A stretch of DNA of 56,077 nt from Nostoc sp. ATCC 53789 (GTDB taxonomy: Bacteria > Cyanobacteriota > Cyanobacteriia > Cyanobacteriales > Nostocaceae): contig NZ_CP046709.1 in NCBI RefSeq assembly GCF_009873495.1, positions 1 through 56,077 on the forward strand, read 5' to 3'. The position numbers and the translations under genes were made by a program. The notes under the pieces were generated by a model that worked only from the letters and a program-made list of their open reading frames with translations, was not told the origin of the DNA and searched no databases. This document shows, one piece after another, positions 25,208 through 34,000 of this stretch. How positions within the stretch are numbered: position 1 is the first letter of the stretch; every line of letters starts with the position of its first letter.

Positions 25208-27328
25208 TTAATCTTCTGCTTCTACTTCTACTTCTTGCCAGCCTTTGATAGCACCAACAATAAAAGCACCTGCTGGGTTATCAATAGCCTTTTCAAAAGC
25301 AGCCAACCCACCTTCTTTAACAGCATTTATTACTCGTTCTTTCAATAATGGGTTACTTTCAATTCGATTTATGGCTTCTGCTGCTACTACCATTTGCTGT
25401 GATGTAGTAGTGGTAGGATAAGTTTGCTCTAATTGTTTTAGTAATAGCTGAATCTCGGCAGCAGATTGGGCAATGCTCTGCGGTTGTCCAGCCGCGTAGT
25501 AATTACCTTGGATATAATCGTGTTCAATGCGCTCGTTATAGTTGCCGCCGCCTGTGTTGATATTGCGATCGCCAGTCATTGTTGTATCTCCTTGAACTAC
25601 TCGGTTGCCTTCACCTTGAACGTTATTAACGTTTCCGCCTACAGAACCACCAACTGAAAATCCGCCGGGATTGTTAGCCATAGTACTTACCTGTCCTACT
25701 TGGGTGTTTGAATAAAAACTTGGGCGCTCTAACGCCGTCATTACCATATTCTCTAATCTGCCGATTTGATTATCTTTTTCTGCTAAAAGTAATTTAATTT
25801 CTCGCTCTGGCAAGCCTTTTATCTCGTTATAAGTAGCAACATATTCTGCACTTAGTTGGGACTTATCAGCCGCGATCGCTGTTTTGGCACGAAGCAAAAA
25901 CTTATCTTCACCTCGCACTTCCATGCCCACAATTCTTAAATCCGCCTCTGGGTGGTTCTCTGCTAGTTGTTTAAATGAAATTGCGATCGCTCTTGGGTCA
26001 ACACCTTGATTGTGGTAGAGGTCGAGGGTATCGAAAATTGGTTTGATAAAATCTCCAAACTCCCCATCTGCAAATACTTCTTTGTTATTATCAGGTTTGC
26101 GAAGTGGATCAGGGTTTTCTTTTGTAGGAAGTCGCATATAAACGTATTCACATCTCACCCCATCAAATTTTGTATCGGTGGTAATGCCCCAATCTTGAAT
26201 GTATGCTCCGGTGAGAGTAGCCCCTGTTAAATCAGTTCCATTAAGTTGTGCCTGTACTAACTTCGCTCTGGATAAATCTGCGTCTTTTAAATTCGCTTTA
26301 CTTAAATCTGCGCCAATAAAACTTGCATCTACCAAATTCGATCCTTGAAAATTTACTCCTCGCAAGTCTTCACGATCAAAATTCAAGTCTAGCCCTTGAC
26401 CTTTTATTAACACGCTTACCACTTGTGCATTTTGCAGGTAAGTTGTTCCAGTCCGAACAAGGTCAAGTTTCTTAGTTTTGCTGAAACAAGTGCGAGTCAA
26501 AATAGATTTTCTAAAATCTGTACCTTTAAGTATGGCTGCGGTGAAATTGGCATCAGTTAAATCAGAAGAGCGAAAGCTTGTACCGCCAAAGGCTGCAAAA
26601 TCAACAGCAACGTTCCGAATAATGGCGTATTTTTCATCTCCTTTCATTGCTCTCCAGGCAATGTAAGCACTAAGTAAAACTCCGGCGAAGGCGAAGGCTA
26701 AGGCTCCGGCTCTGGCTCCGGCTAAGGCTCTGGCTCCGGCTAAGGCGAAGGCTAAGGCGAAGGCTAAGGCTAAGGCGAAGGCTCTGGCTCTGGCTAAGGC
26801 TCCGGCTAAGGCTCCGGCTAAGGCTAAGGCTAAGGCGACGGCGACGGCTTCGGCTAAGGCTCTGGCGACGGCTCTGGCTCCGGCGAAGGCTAAGTCTCCG
26901 GCTAAGGCTCTGGCGACGGCGACGGCGACGGCGACGGCGAAGGCTAAGGCGAAGGCGAAGGCGACGGCTAAGGCTGAGTTTAATCCTTGGCGAAGGATAA
27001 CTATAAATAAAACAATTATTATTATTAAGGCAGTCCAGCCTGCAACCTGATTTGCTGAACTTGAACTGTCAAATATCAAAGATATCAACGCTCCATCAAG
27101 GGCTGAGAAAAATCCTGAAACTCCAGATAGCAGCCAGGAAACACCTACCAAAAAAGTAGCCCAACGTTTTTGCAACCCAGCTTGAGCATGACTAAAGTTT
27201 GCGTTCCTCAGATTCGCTCCTGTAAAATCTGCGCTTCGGATATCTGCACCGCTAAAATTTGCACCCTCAAGATTTTGACCTTTGAAAGAACGACCTCTGA
27301 GATTTTGACCGGAGAAGTCCTGGGGCAT
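25208..27328 (-). CDS. Pentapeptide-repeat membrane protein with Ala-rich hexanucleotide-coded domain and shared NACHT-partner motif
   Basis: A 706-residue protein. Pentapeptide repeats cover 7-48 and resume at ~250-375. Hydrophobic helices span ~57-80 and ~97-115. Residues ~118-218 alternate Ala with Leu, Phe, Val, Arg or Gly and probably make membrane helices or a long hydrophobic sheet. After ~420 comes a helical region, a Gly/Asn-rich segment (555-585), and then the motif at 587-609 (DRNINT, GNYNERIEHDYIQGN) shared with the N-terminus of the NACHT protein. The C-terminal helical domain contains LKERVINAVKEGGLAAFEKA. It is the first gene of a two-gene operon. Interaction of the two proteins through the shared motif is inference. 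Confidence 0.82.
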   Translation of the reverse strand: MPQDFSGQNLRGRSFKGQNLEGANFSGADIRSADFTGANLRNANFSHAQAGLQKRWATFLVGVSWLLSGVSGFFSALDGALISLIFDSSSSANQVAGWTALIIIIVLFIVILRQGLNSALAVAFAFALAFAVAVAVAVARALAGDLAFAGARAVARALAEAVAVALALALAGALAGALARARAFALALAFALAFALAGARALAGARAGALAFAFAGVLLSAYIAWRAMKGDEKYAIIRNVAVDFAAFGGTSFRSSDLTDANFTAAILKGTDFRKSILTRTCFSKTKKLDLVRTGTTYLQNAQVVSVLIKGQGLDLNFDREDLRGVNFQGSNLVDASFIGADLSKANLKDADLSRAKLVQAQLNGTDLTGATLTGAYIQDWGITTDTKFDGVRCEYVYMRLPTKENPDPLRKPDNNKEVFADGEFGDFIKPIFDTLDLYHNQGVDPRAIAISFKQLAENHPEADLRIVGMEVRGEDKFLLRAKTAIAADKSQLSAEYVATYNEIKGLPEREIKLLLAEKDNQIGRLENMVMTALERPSFYSNTQVGQVSTMANNPGGFSVGGSVGGNVNNVQGEGNRVVQGDTTMTGDRNINTGGGNYNERIEHDYIQGNYYAAGQPQSIAQSAAEIQLLLKQLEQTYPTTTTSQQMVVAAEAINRIESNPLLKERVINAVKEGGLAAFEKAIDNPAGAFIVGAIKGWQEVEVEAED
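26681..26980. repeat. Hexanucleotide tract GGCTAA/GGCGAA/GGCTCC/GGCTCT/GGCGAC
   Basis: About 50 units of six bases, GGC followed by a variable triplet, in the frame of the pentapeptide gene on the minus strand. The tract encodes alternating Ala and a hydrophobic or Arg residue. Loss or gain of whole units keeps the frame, so length should vary between strains. Its base composition is far more GC-rich than the flanks. Confidence 0.88.
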
Positions 27329-27737
27329 GGCTGGGCGCTGTATACAAATTTCTTTTTGGATACAGATATACCATGAACAATTCCAGATTTTTTAACGGTT
27401 TAAGTTGATTTGCTATTTCTACCTTCAGAATTCACTCTTGATTGCAAATCATAAACACCATACTTGTGTGAATCCAAAGCGATCGCCTTTAAACCAGAAC
27501 CAGTAAAAAGTCTAGCCCACCTGCAAGTAGCAATGAACACCGTAAATATAAGTGTCTATTACTACTTACAGATGATGAGTAGTGACTTAGGGAAATCCAT
27601 AAAAATAAATCTCTAGCCTTGGTGGTTAATTTGTGGGCGTAGTCGGGTATTCGCTTCTAATTTGGCTGGAGATTTATTTCGGGTTTGTGTCTTACTTACT
27701 CATCAAGTTGAAGTTGGGTTTAGTTGTCGGCGCAAGA
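27329..27737. other. Promoter region and spacer between two minus-strand genes
   Basis: Holds the promoter region of the 25208-27328 operon. No gene is seen in it, and no clear stem-loop follows the XRE gene. Confidence 0.35.
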
Positions 27738-27980
27738 TCAAGGGACTTCATCGTTGGTATCTTTTAAGTCAAAAAGCTCCCTGATATCAACATCGAGCCT
27801 TTGGCATACTTTGAGAACCCTGATTACAGCACCCAGGTTTCTACCGTTCTCCCAATTTTGAACCGTTGTTTTGGTCAAACCAGTCTGTTGGGCTAAGTCA
27901 TCCTGACTTAAGCCTTTGCTTTTCCTGTATTCCGCAAGCTTAGAAATTACCTTGGGTTCACTATTTCCCTGCTTTGACAT
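27738..27980 (-). CDS. XRE-family transcriptional regulator
   Basis: An 80-residue helix-turn-helix protein. The helices SKLAEYRKSKGLSQDDLAQQ, TGLTKTTVQNWENGRN and VLKVCQRLDVDIRELF match the Cro/C1-type fold, with almost nothing outside it. It is divergent from the 28229 gene with a 248-bp gap, and is likely to repress itself and perhaps that gene. Palindrome-like TTAGCTAA, GTAGCTAAGTAG and CTTAACTAA motifs lie in the gap. It is typical of regulators of mobile-element or toxin-type modules. Confidence 0.82.
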   Translation of the reverse strand: MSKQGNSEPKVISKLAEYRKSKGLSQDDLAQQTGLTKTTVQNWENGRNLGAVIRVLKVCQRLDVDIRELFDLKDTNDEVP

Positions 27981-27984
27981 CTTG

Positions 27985-28130
27985 TAGTTAAACCAATTTA
28001 GCTAATTCAATTGACGTAGCTAAGTAGATTTGGTTAAATAACTATATTGACGATAGCAACCGTCCCGAAAAAACGCAGCTACCGCCTTTTAGTCCCAAAA
28101 CAACTTAGCCAAAACGACTTAACTAATTAT
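27985..28130. promoter_or_regulatory. Divergent control region with TTAGCTAA-type half-sites
   Basis: Several related motifs (TTTAGCTAATTC, GTAGCTAAGTAG, TTGGTTAAATAAC, CTTAGCCAAAACG, CTTAACTAATTATG) are spread through the XRE/28229 gap. They are plausible operators for the XRE protein. Confidence 0.45.
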
Positions 28131-28228
28131 GTAGTAATAGCTTCATAGCGATCAAGCGATCGCTGTTTGTTGTTGCAACTTAATTTCTTTGGTACCTCGT
28201 TGATATGAATTATCAATGAGGCTGATTC

Positions 28229-28876
28229 ATGTCATTCCTAGTCTCCCTAAATATGGCAAATATTCTGCAAGCAGAAGTCACGGTTCTGGGAACCAGGACA
28301 CTTGCAATACACCACTTTGGCATTGACGCATTGCCGTTAGAAGCTAAAGAGAAAGATGGTGTTGCTGGCAACAGTCCCAATGAATGGAAAAAAACGGTTC
28401 TGATGGACGAGGAGAGGCAACTATTTCTGCTGCCAACTTACTTTTTTGGCGCAATCAAAAATGGCGGTAAAACAGTTAAGCGTGGTAAGAGTAACTTTCT
28501 TGCAGACATTGCCAGCACCTTGCAAGTAATGGACGAGCAAATTTATATCCAAAATAGTGCCTCCCAGCCAATAAAACTGCCAGATCCTCCTCAGATAGTT
28601 GAAGCAGGAACTGTTAAAAATGAGAAACTACCCGATAGCTATGTCGAAGTAATTGGTGTTCGGAACCCATCTACTAAAGCCAGAAATATCCGCTATCGTG
28701 TTGTAGTCAAACCTGGGTGGTGCTGCTCGTTTACTATTCTGTGGGATTCTGTCGTCGTTGATAGAAAGTCGTTAGAGACAGCCATCGTTAATGCTGGTAC
28801 CTTAGTCGGCATTGGCGATGGTAGAGGAAGCATTGGCTATGGGCGTTTTAATGTGACTAGTTTTGCCATTCTCTAG
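28229..28876 (+). CDS. Conserved hypothetical protein with C-terminal Gly-rich motif
   Basis: A 215-residue protein, mixed alpha/beta, with no signal peptide. The C-terminus GIGDGRGSIGYGRFNVTSF is a Gly-rich motif also seen in uncharacterised phage and plasmid proteins and loosely resembles the G-rich loop of RAMP folds; I would not call it a Cas protein. The segment YVEVIGVRNPSTKARNIRYR looks like a strand-turn-strand. ATG at 28229 or 28253. The downstream HNH nuclease starts about 75 bp after the stop, so the pair could be co-transcribed from the XRE-controlled promoter. Confidence 0.5.
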   Translation: MSFLVSLNMANILQAEVTVLGTRTLAIHHFGIDALPLEAKEKDGVAGNSPNEWKKTVLMDEERQLFLLPTYFFGAIKNGGKTVKRGKSNFLADIASTLQVMDEQIYIQNSASQPIKLPDPPQIVEAGTVKNEKLPDSYVEVIGVRNPSTKARNIRYRVVVKPGWCCSFTILWDSVVVDRKSLETAIVNAGTLVGIGDGRGSIGYGRFNVTSFAIL

Positions 28877-28949
28877 TATATGTTTCGTTTTGTTGTGTCC
28901 AGTCCAGTCGCGTCTAGTTACGTTGAGTCACGTCATGCCAAGTTAAGTC

Positions 28950-29351
28950 ATGTCATGTCAAGTCATGTTATCAAGCAATTTGTATTTACAAATCAAGCAA
29001 CGTCGTCAGCATCCGAACCTTCCTGTTTTTTGGTGGCGACGCCAGCCACTAGAACAATGGCAAGTTACACGCCAACGCATTTACAACCGCGATCGCGGTA
29101 TTTGTCAAAGTCCAGCAGATTCACCTCCCAAAAAGAGTGGTCTGTGCATGGAGGAAATAGAACTGAAAACTGCCCACATTGACCATATTCGTCCATTATC
29201 ATCTGGCGGTAGCAACCACGCTTCAAATTTAAGAACCCTTTGCCCCATTTGTCATGCTCTTAGGCTTGATCAAAAACACGAGGGGATGAAAAGTAGGTTA
29301 GTCACAAAGGGCTTAATCCCAGTTAACTGGAAAAATTTTGTTTGGGATTAA
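28950..29351 (+). CDS. HNH endonuclease
   Basis: A 133-residue protein. The HNH core is IYNRDRGICQ (first strand with Cys), then HIDHIRPLSSGGSNHASNLR and TLCPICHALR, which gives the H-N-H ligands plus a CxxC zinc site with the earlier Cys residues. This is the small HNH type found in phage, plasmids and restriction-like modules. The N-terminus overlaps a run of GTCATGTCA-type repeats (28920-28970), so the start (28950 or 28965) is uncertain. It lies just downstream of the 28229 gene and is followed by the palindrome at 29391. Confidence 0.82.
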   Translation: MSCQVMLSSNLYLQIKQRRQHPNLPVFWWRRQPLEQWQVTRQRIYNRDRGICQSPADSPPKKSGLCMEEIELKTAHIDHIRPLSSGGSNHASNLRTLCPICHALRLDQKHEGMKSRLVTKGLIPVNWKNFVWD

Positions 29352-29390
29352 TTGTGTGCGATTGGACACAGGTACAGTCTCACAACTATA

Positions 29391-29434
29391 TGGATGCCTA
29401 AGCCAGGGAGGTGACTTCCTGGCTTAGGCATCCA
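29391..29434. terminator. Perfect 17-bp palindromic stem-loop
   Basis: TGGATGCCTAAGCCAGG pairs perfectly with its reverse complement at 29418-29434, with a 10-nt loop. It is the same element as 16983-17023. It lies 40 bp after the HNH stop, fitting a terminator, although the T-run is weak. Confidence 0.6.
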
Positions 29435-30170
29435 ACTATATAAATAATGCAGAGTACGGATTATTTCGATACCACACAGCAGCGGCGATCGCTCCTCTCC
29501 TTTTCCCAAATTTCTTAGAGAAAATCATCGCACCCAACCCTTTCTCAAAATTCATTCATTGGGTTTTTAGCAGCAATTTGAATTACTGCCTTGAGCAAAT
29601 CTATGGTTCGTTGCCGCGTCTCCTGCTTTGCGATCGCTCCCAATTGCCAACGCTGTTGTTGGTCGTTAGTGTGGCGTGGTGTCTTGGCTGTGGTGGCAAT
29701 GGTCAGCGCTGTTGTTGGTCGTTGGCGTTGTTGGTATTGGTAAACTTGACTGCTTGCTAGCGCAAGGCGACGACGACCGCTTCGCGGCATCTCCTCCATC
29801 GGCGGAAAAATTCCTCAATGGATTTTGGTTAGCATCCACAGGGCAAACACTCCAATTAAGTTGTATTTATTATCAATGTATTAATACATACGGGTAAGGA
29901 GATTATCTAAGTAGTTCTTAAAGTACAGACGATTTTATATTTATAACAGAATGAAATCGTGTGTACTGGCGAAATGAGCGCTGTGTATACTGCCTAGAAA
30001 AATTTTTGAAAAAATATTTTTTTTCAAACTCTATTTTTGGCTATAACCAAGCAATGTATTAATTAATGCTAAAACTTGACTAGGAATTAAAAGCATTTAT
30101 CCGCGCCACAACAATAACAAAGTTTTGCTCAGAGATGCGATCGCACTTCTCCACCTCCACAATCCCCTAC
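29435..30170. other. Intergenic, no convincing gene
   Basis: The 29545-29799 ORF (minus) and the + strand ORFs over it are Gln/Arg- or Trp/Cys-rich and come from an imperfect internal repeat (CGCTGTTGTTGGTCGTT at about 29650 and 29707). HIP1 sites occur. From 29880 to 30080 it is very A/T-rich. Confidence 0.4.
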
Positions 30171-30345
30171 ACCAACTTTCCTGACTTTTCACGGTATGTG
30201 GAAAAGGTCATTTTGATGCTTTCCCAAGCCCTGATTTCTCCATTAGCTATTTTCATTAACTCAGAGTTATTGAGAATTAGCCTGTGGAAAAAGCTACGCT
30301 TTTTGGGGGCTTGAGGACTTCCCGTGAAAAGTCAGACCAACTTTC
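30171..30345. mobile_element. 155-bp MITE with 10-bp target duplication
   Basis: Terminal inverted repeats CTGACTTTTCACGG (30181-30194) and its exact complement (30322-30335) are flanked on both sides by ACCAACTTTC (30171-30180 and 30336-30345). The interior has no ORF. A long target duplication fits an IS4-type parent, but no parent element is present in this window. Confidence 0.88.
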
Positions 30346-30524
30346 GGGTAACATTCCACAGCCAACACCCTAAACACCCCTAGAATCGCAAAAATAACCC
30401 CACTCATGCTTTAAGTGGGGAAGAGGGGAAAGGGCGATCGCACCCAACTACCTAAAAGCTAGGAAGCTGAGGTAGACTTGATTTGTCGCGTTTTCGTCGC
30501 GTATGTCGCCTTTTCTTGTCGCTT

Positions 30525-31049
30525 ATGTCGCTTTCTGAGAAACAAATACAATGTATTGCGCTATTAGCTACGGGAATGGCTCAAAAAGATGTCGCTGAGG
30601 CTCTAGACACGACACCACGAACAATCCAGCGCTGGCAAAGAGAGCAAGATTTTATGCAGGCGCTACAGGCTTCTGAAGCTGGGCAAGTGGCAAGCCAGCA
30701 AACTGCAAAAGTAGCAACTGAGATAGTAAGCAATGTTTGGCAGGGACGGGATCAGCTAAGGCAAAAAGAGTTATCGCTTTTGAAAACGCTAGAAGATATT
30801 CTGTTCAACTGCTTACAGGGAGATACACCAGATTTTCGCGCTATAGATAGATTAATTAAAGTATCTGAAAGGCGTTCAAAGCTGTTAGGGCTAGATATCA
30901 GAAATTACCAAATTCTAGATGCTATGGAGCTACTTCTTTCAGAACGAGTTGCAAGTCAGAGACACGCAGAAATTGTCGCAACCAATATTTTAAATATGGA
31001 ACAGCAATTAAGAGATATTACTACTCCCTCCATTTCACCCAGTAAATAA
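30525..31049 (+). CDS. Helix-turn-helix protein (terminase-small-subunit/phBC6A51-like)
   Basis: A 174-residue protein from the ATG at 30525 (MSLSEKQIQCIALLATGMAQ). An upstream in-frame TTG at 30483 would add 14 residues with little support. Residues ~1-45 are a helix-turn-helix (MAQKDVAEALDTTPRTIQRW) as in phage small-terminase and phBC6A51 groups. The rest is helical, with no catalytic motif. It is convergent with and overlaps the 3' end of the replication gene by 15 bp, so transcripts may interfere. A role in regulation is inference. Confidence 0.7.
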   Translation: MSLSEKQIQCIALLATGMAQKDVAEALDTTPRTIQRWQREQDFMQALQASEAGQVASQQTAKVATEIVSNVWQGRDQLRQKELSLLKTLEDILFNCLQGDTPDFRAIDRLIKVSERRSKLLGLDIRNYQILDAMELLLSERVASQRHAEIVATNILNMEQQLRDITTPSISPSK

Positions 31050-34000
31050 AAGTTGGTTTAACTCAATTTCGCACTCATCCTTAAGTCCCCAACATCGACG
31101 GGCAATCGCAACTCCATCACACACTGATCTGATTTTATAACTGCGGAAGTGAGAGCCAAACCCTACTTCTTTGATTTCTGCCTGTTGAGCGATCGCCTCT
31201 TGTGCTAATTGCTCCAAAGATGGTATCTGCTGATATTCTTGGTGAAGTTGCCAGATGCGCGATTGTTCATCCTGGGTAAGCAATGGCCATGCCTCGTCAA
31301 CTTCTGATTGGGTAAGGTTCAAATCTCCCCAGTGGCAAAGTTCCCGCAGTTTAGTTACTGCGATTTCTGTCGATGAATGGTGATTAATGACTGGTAATTC
31401 TTGAATAGTTGATACTGGTTGTTCTTCAATTTGAGTTTCTTGTAATAGTGGTGAAACTTCTACTGTTACATCTGTTACATCTCTTACCTCAATCATTGGC
31501 AATTCTTGCTGGTTTACTTTAGCCATTGCTTCGGCTTCTGCTTTTAAATGTAGTTCCCGCTTCAAATCCAGGGCTGCTAGTACATTTATTCTATTTGGGT
31601 CTAAAACTTTTTCTGAATCAAGTTTGTAATATTTGATATTGTCAGTTTTTTTATGCTGCTTAAGCCTAATACCAACCTTGCTAAAAATACGATTAATGAA
31701 TGCAATAAGCTCAGTATCTTTGTTGATTGTAATATTGAAAGCCTTTTTGAGTAATCTTTTCTTAGGTAAAACCCATTTCTTGAACCAATCTATGAGAGCA
31801 GGACTTGTATCATAATATTCACTGTCAAAATCGTTCAAAGGTATAGCGTCAAATATCTTTATTGTATTGATAGCCTCTATCTTTGCACTAGAAGTACGTA
31901 CATCTGGGAGGTAAGGAATACCTTCATAAAACTGCTTTAATTTATATTTCCAATGCTTTCTATCAGCTTCTTTGGTAGCTTCAGAATTCATAGTCATCCA
32001 AAAGAATTTAATAGCATTTAACCCATGTCTATTGTCTTTGTAGACGTTCTCAAATATAAACTCAGGAGTTAATTCTATTCCAGGTAACTCATCTTTTAAA
32101 AATGCTTTAATAGCTTGATATCTCTCCTCATCTGTGGGATTAGGTTTGCGGTTTATCTCTTTCGCAGTTTCTAAAGAGATGTCAGCAGAGTAAGAGGTTT
32201 TTGTAGCGGCATTGAATTTAATTTCTGTTTTTTCTTCCCGAATACTCTCACCAGCATTAGTTTTTTCTTCAGCCGCAATGTCTCTAAGGTTATGCCCTTC
32301 ATCAATCAATTCTTGCCTAAGCTGAACAGCTAATTGAGATAATGCAAAATTGCGTCTAGCTTTGAGTTTACAGAATAAGTCTATATGTGGATTATTCCAG
32401 GTTCCGTTTTTACCCATCATCTTATTTAATTGTTCTGTAAATTTAGGAAGTAGGTCAGCATCACTATTTGATTCTGACTCTTCCTTGGCTAAATGTAGCG
32501 CTAGCTCTATTGTTTCTAAGGTTGTATCATGATACCAAAACATTTGATTTTTAATCTCATCTGGTAAGAAGGAATTACACTCATCACTATTTGTCCTACC
32601 TTTGTCAGCACACCATACAATTCTAGGTACTGGTTGCCTTACCCGTGCTAGCGATTGTCTAGCCTGTGATGGTTCTAATTGACCAAAAAACAAACTAAAT
32701 ACATACTTAAAATATGGGTTATCTAAAGAGCATCCCACACCTAAAGACGGCGTATAAATTAGAATCTTTGGCTGGTACTCTTGTATTTTTTCCTTAGGAC
32801 GTTTAACAAAATCTTTGCCAAAATCAGTTTGAGTAATTTTAGAATCAATCCGAATTAGACCATTGAAACTTGATGCTAAATATGGATATTTCTTAACTAG
32901 ATAATTAGCTAATGCTTCGGCTTCAGATTGGTTATCCAATGTCACTGCTATAGGTTCACAGTTTTTATCACTTAACCAATTTTCAATGAGAGAAAGTACC
33001 TCATCTCGCTTACCAGTGTAAAAATCTATCTCCCATTTATCGCTATCAGGTCTTACATAATCATGCTTAACGATAAAAGGTTTATACTTTGGTGCGATCG
33101 CTGTTAAATAGTCGTAAGAAATATTAGTTAAATCAGCATCAGCACCAATTACTAACCCATTACCGTTAAGACATTCTTGAAGCTTACTTTCAAGAGTATA
33201 GAGAATTTTTGAACGTCTATCTTTGCAAGTATTCGATGTTGAAACGTGGGATAAACCGAGTTCAATTTCATCCATTACCACTATCGTATTACTCCAATCC
33301 CTATCAAACAATTTTGATAGGGAATCCCAGCATAGATTAATTCCATCAGCAGTTTCTAAAAAAGTAGCAGTTTGAATTAATTCTCCCTCATAATTGAACT
33401 GCTGAGATTCAGTTAAATCGCCATCCTCAATCCAGGTAATTTCCCATTCAATAGCTTGACCTTTACCAAGTGCTATTCTTGCAGTAATCGATATAAATCT
33501 AATACCTGTTTTTTCTTGATAAACTCGCTCAAATACTGGCTTATTTTCTCCAGTTATAGATAGTTGAGAAGGCTTGATAACTTCTTCCCATTTCCCGCCA
33601 CAAAGCTTATCTTTAATGCGTTTGATAAGAACTGATTTACCACTTCCTTTAGGTGCATGAATTAGTACAATTCCTTTATGAGGAATAATATCAACCAGGT
33701 TATCTGGTAAAAATTTTTGATGAGGGTCGCAAACATAATCAGCTTTGTAAGTAAGGGTATGTAGTTCCTTTTGAGTTGCTAAAACTTTATCTTCCCAATT
33801 AATTGGAGCTTGGCTAACTCTTGCCTCACTAGCAGCTAAATTAATTTCTTGGTGCAGTTCCTCAGCATTGCCTAAACCAGATTTGACCCAATCTGCAATA
33901 TCTCCACCTTTAGGACAATCAGCCCATAGTCTAGTCGGGTTGATTGCAATAAATGGTAAACCAGCTTTAGCAGCAGCTAGGTTGCATTTTTCTAGTTTGG

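Noticed and set aside
28229..28876. RAMP/Cas protein because of the Gly-rich C-terminus
   Set aside because: Only a loose motif likeness; no Cas neighbours or repeats, and phage/plasmid hypothetical proteins carry similar ends.
29545..29799. Minus-strand 84-residue gene
   Set aside because: Gln/Arg-rich low-complexity product arising from an imperfect internal repeat, no ribosome-binding site, and other frames over it are equally open.
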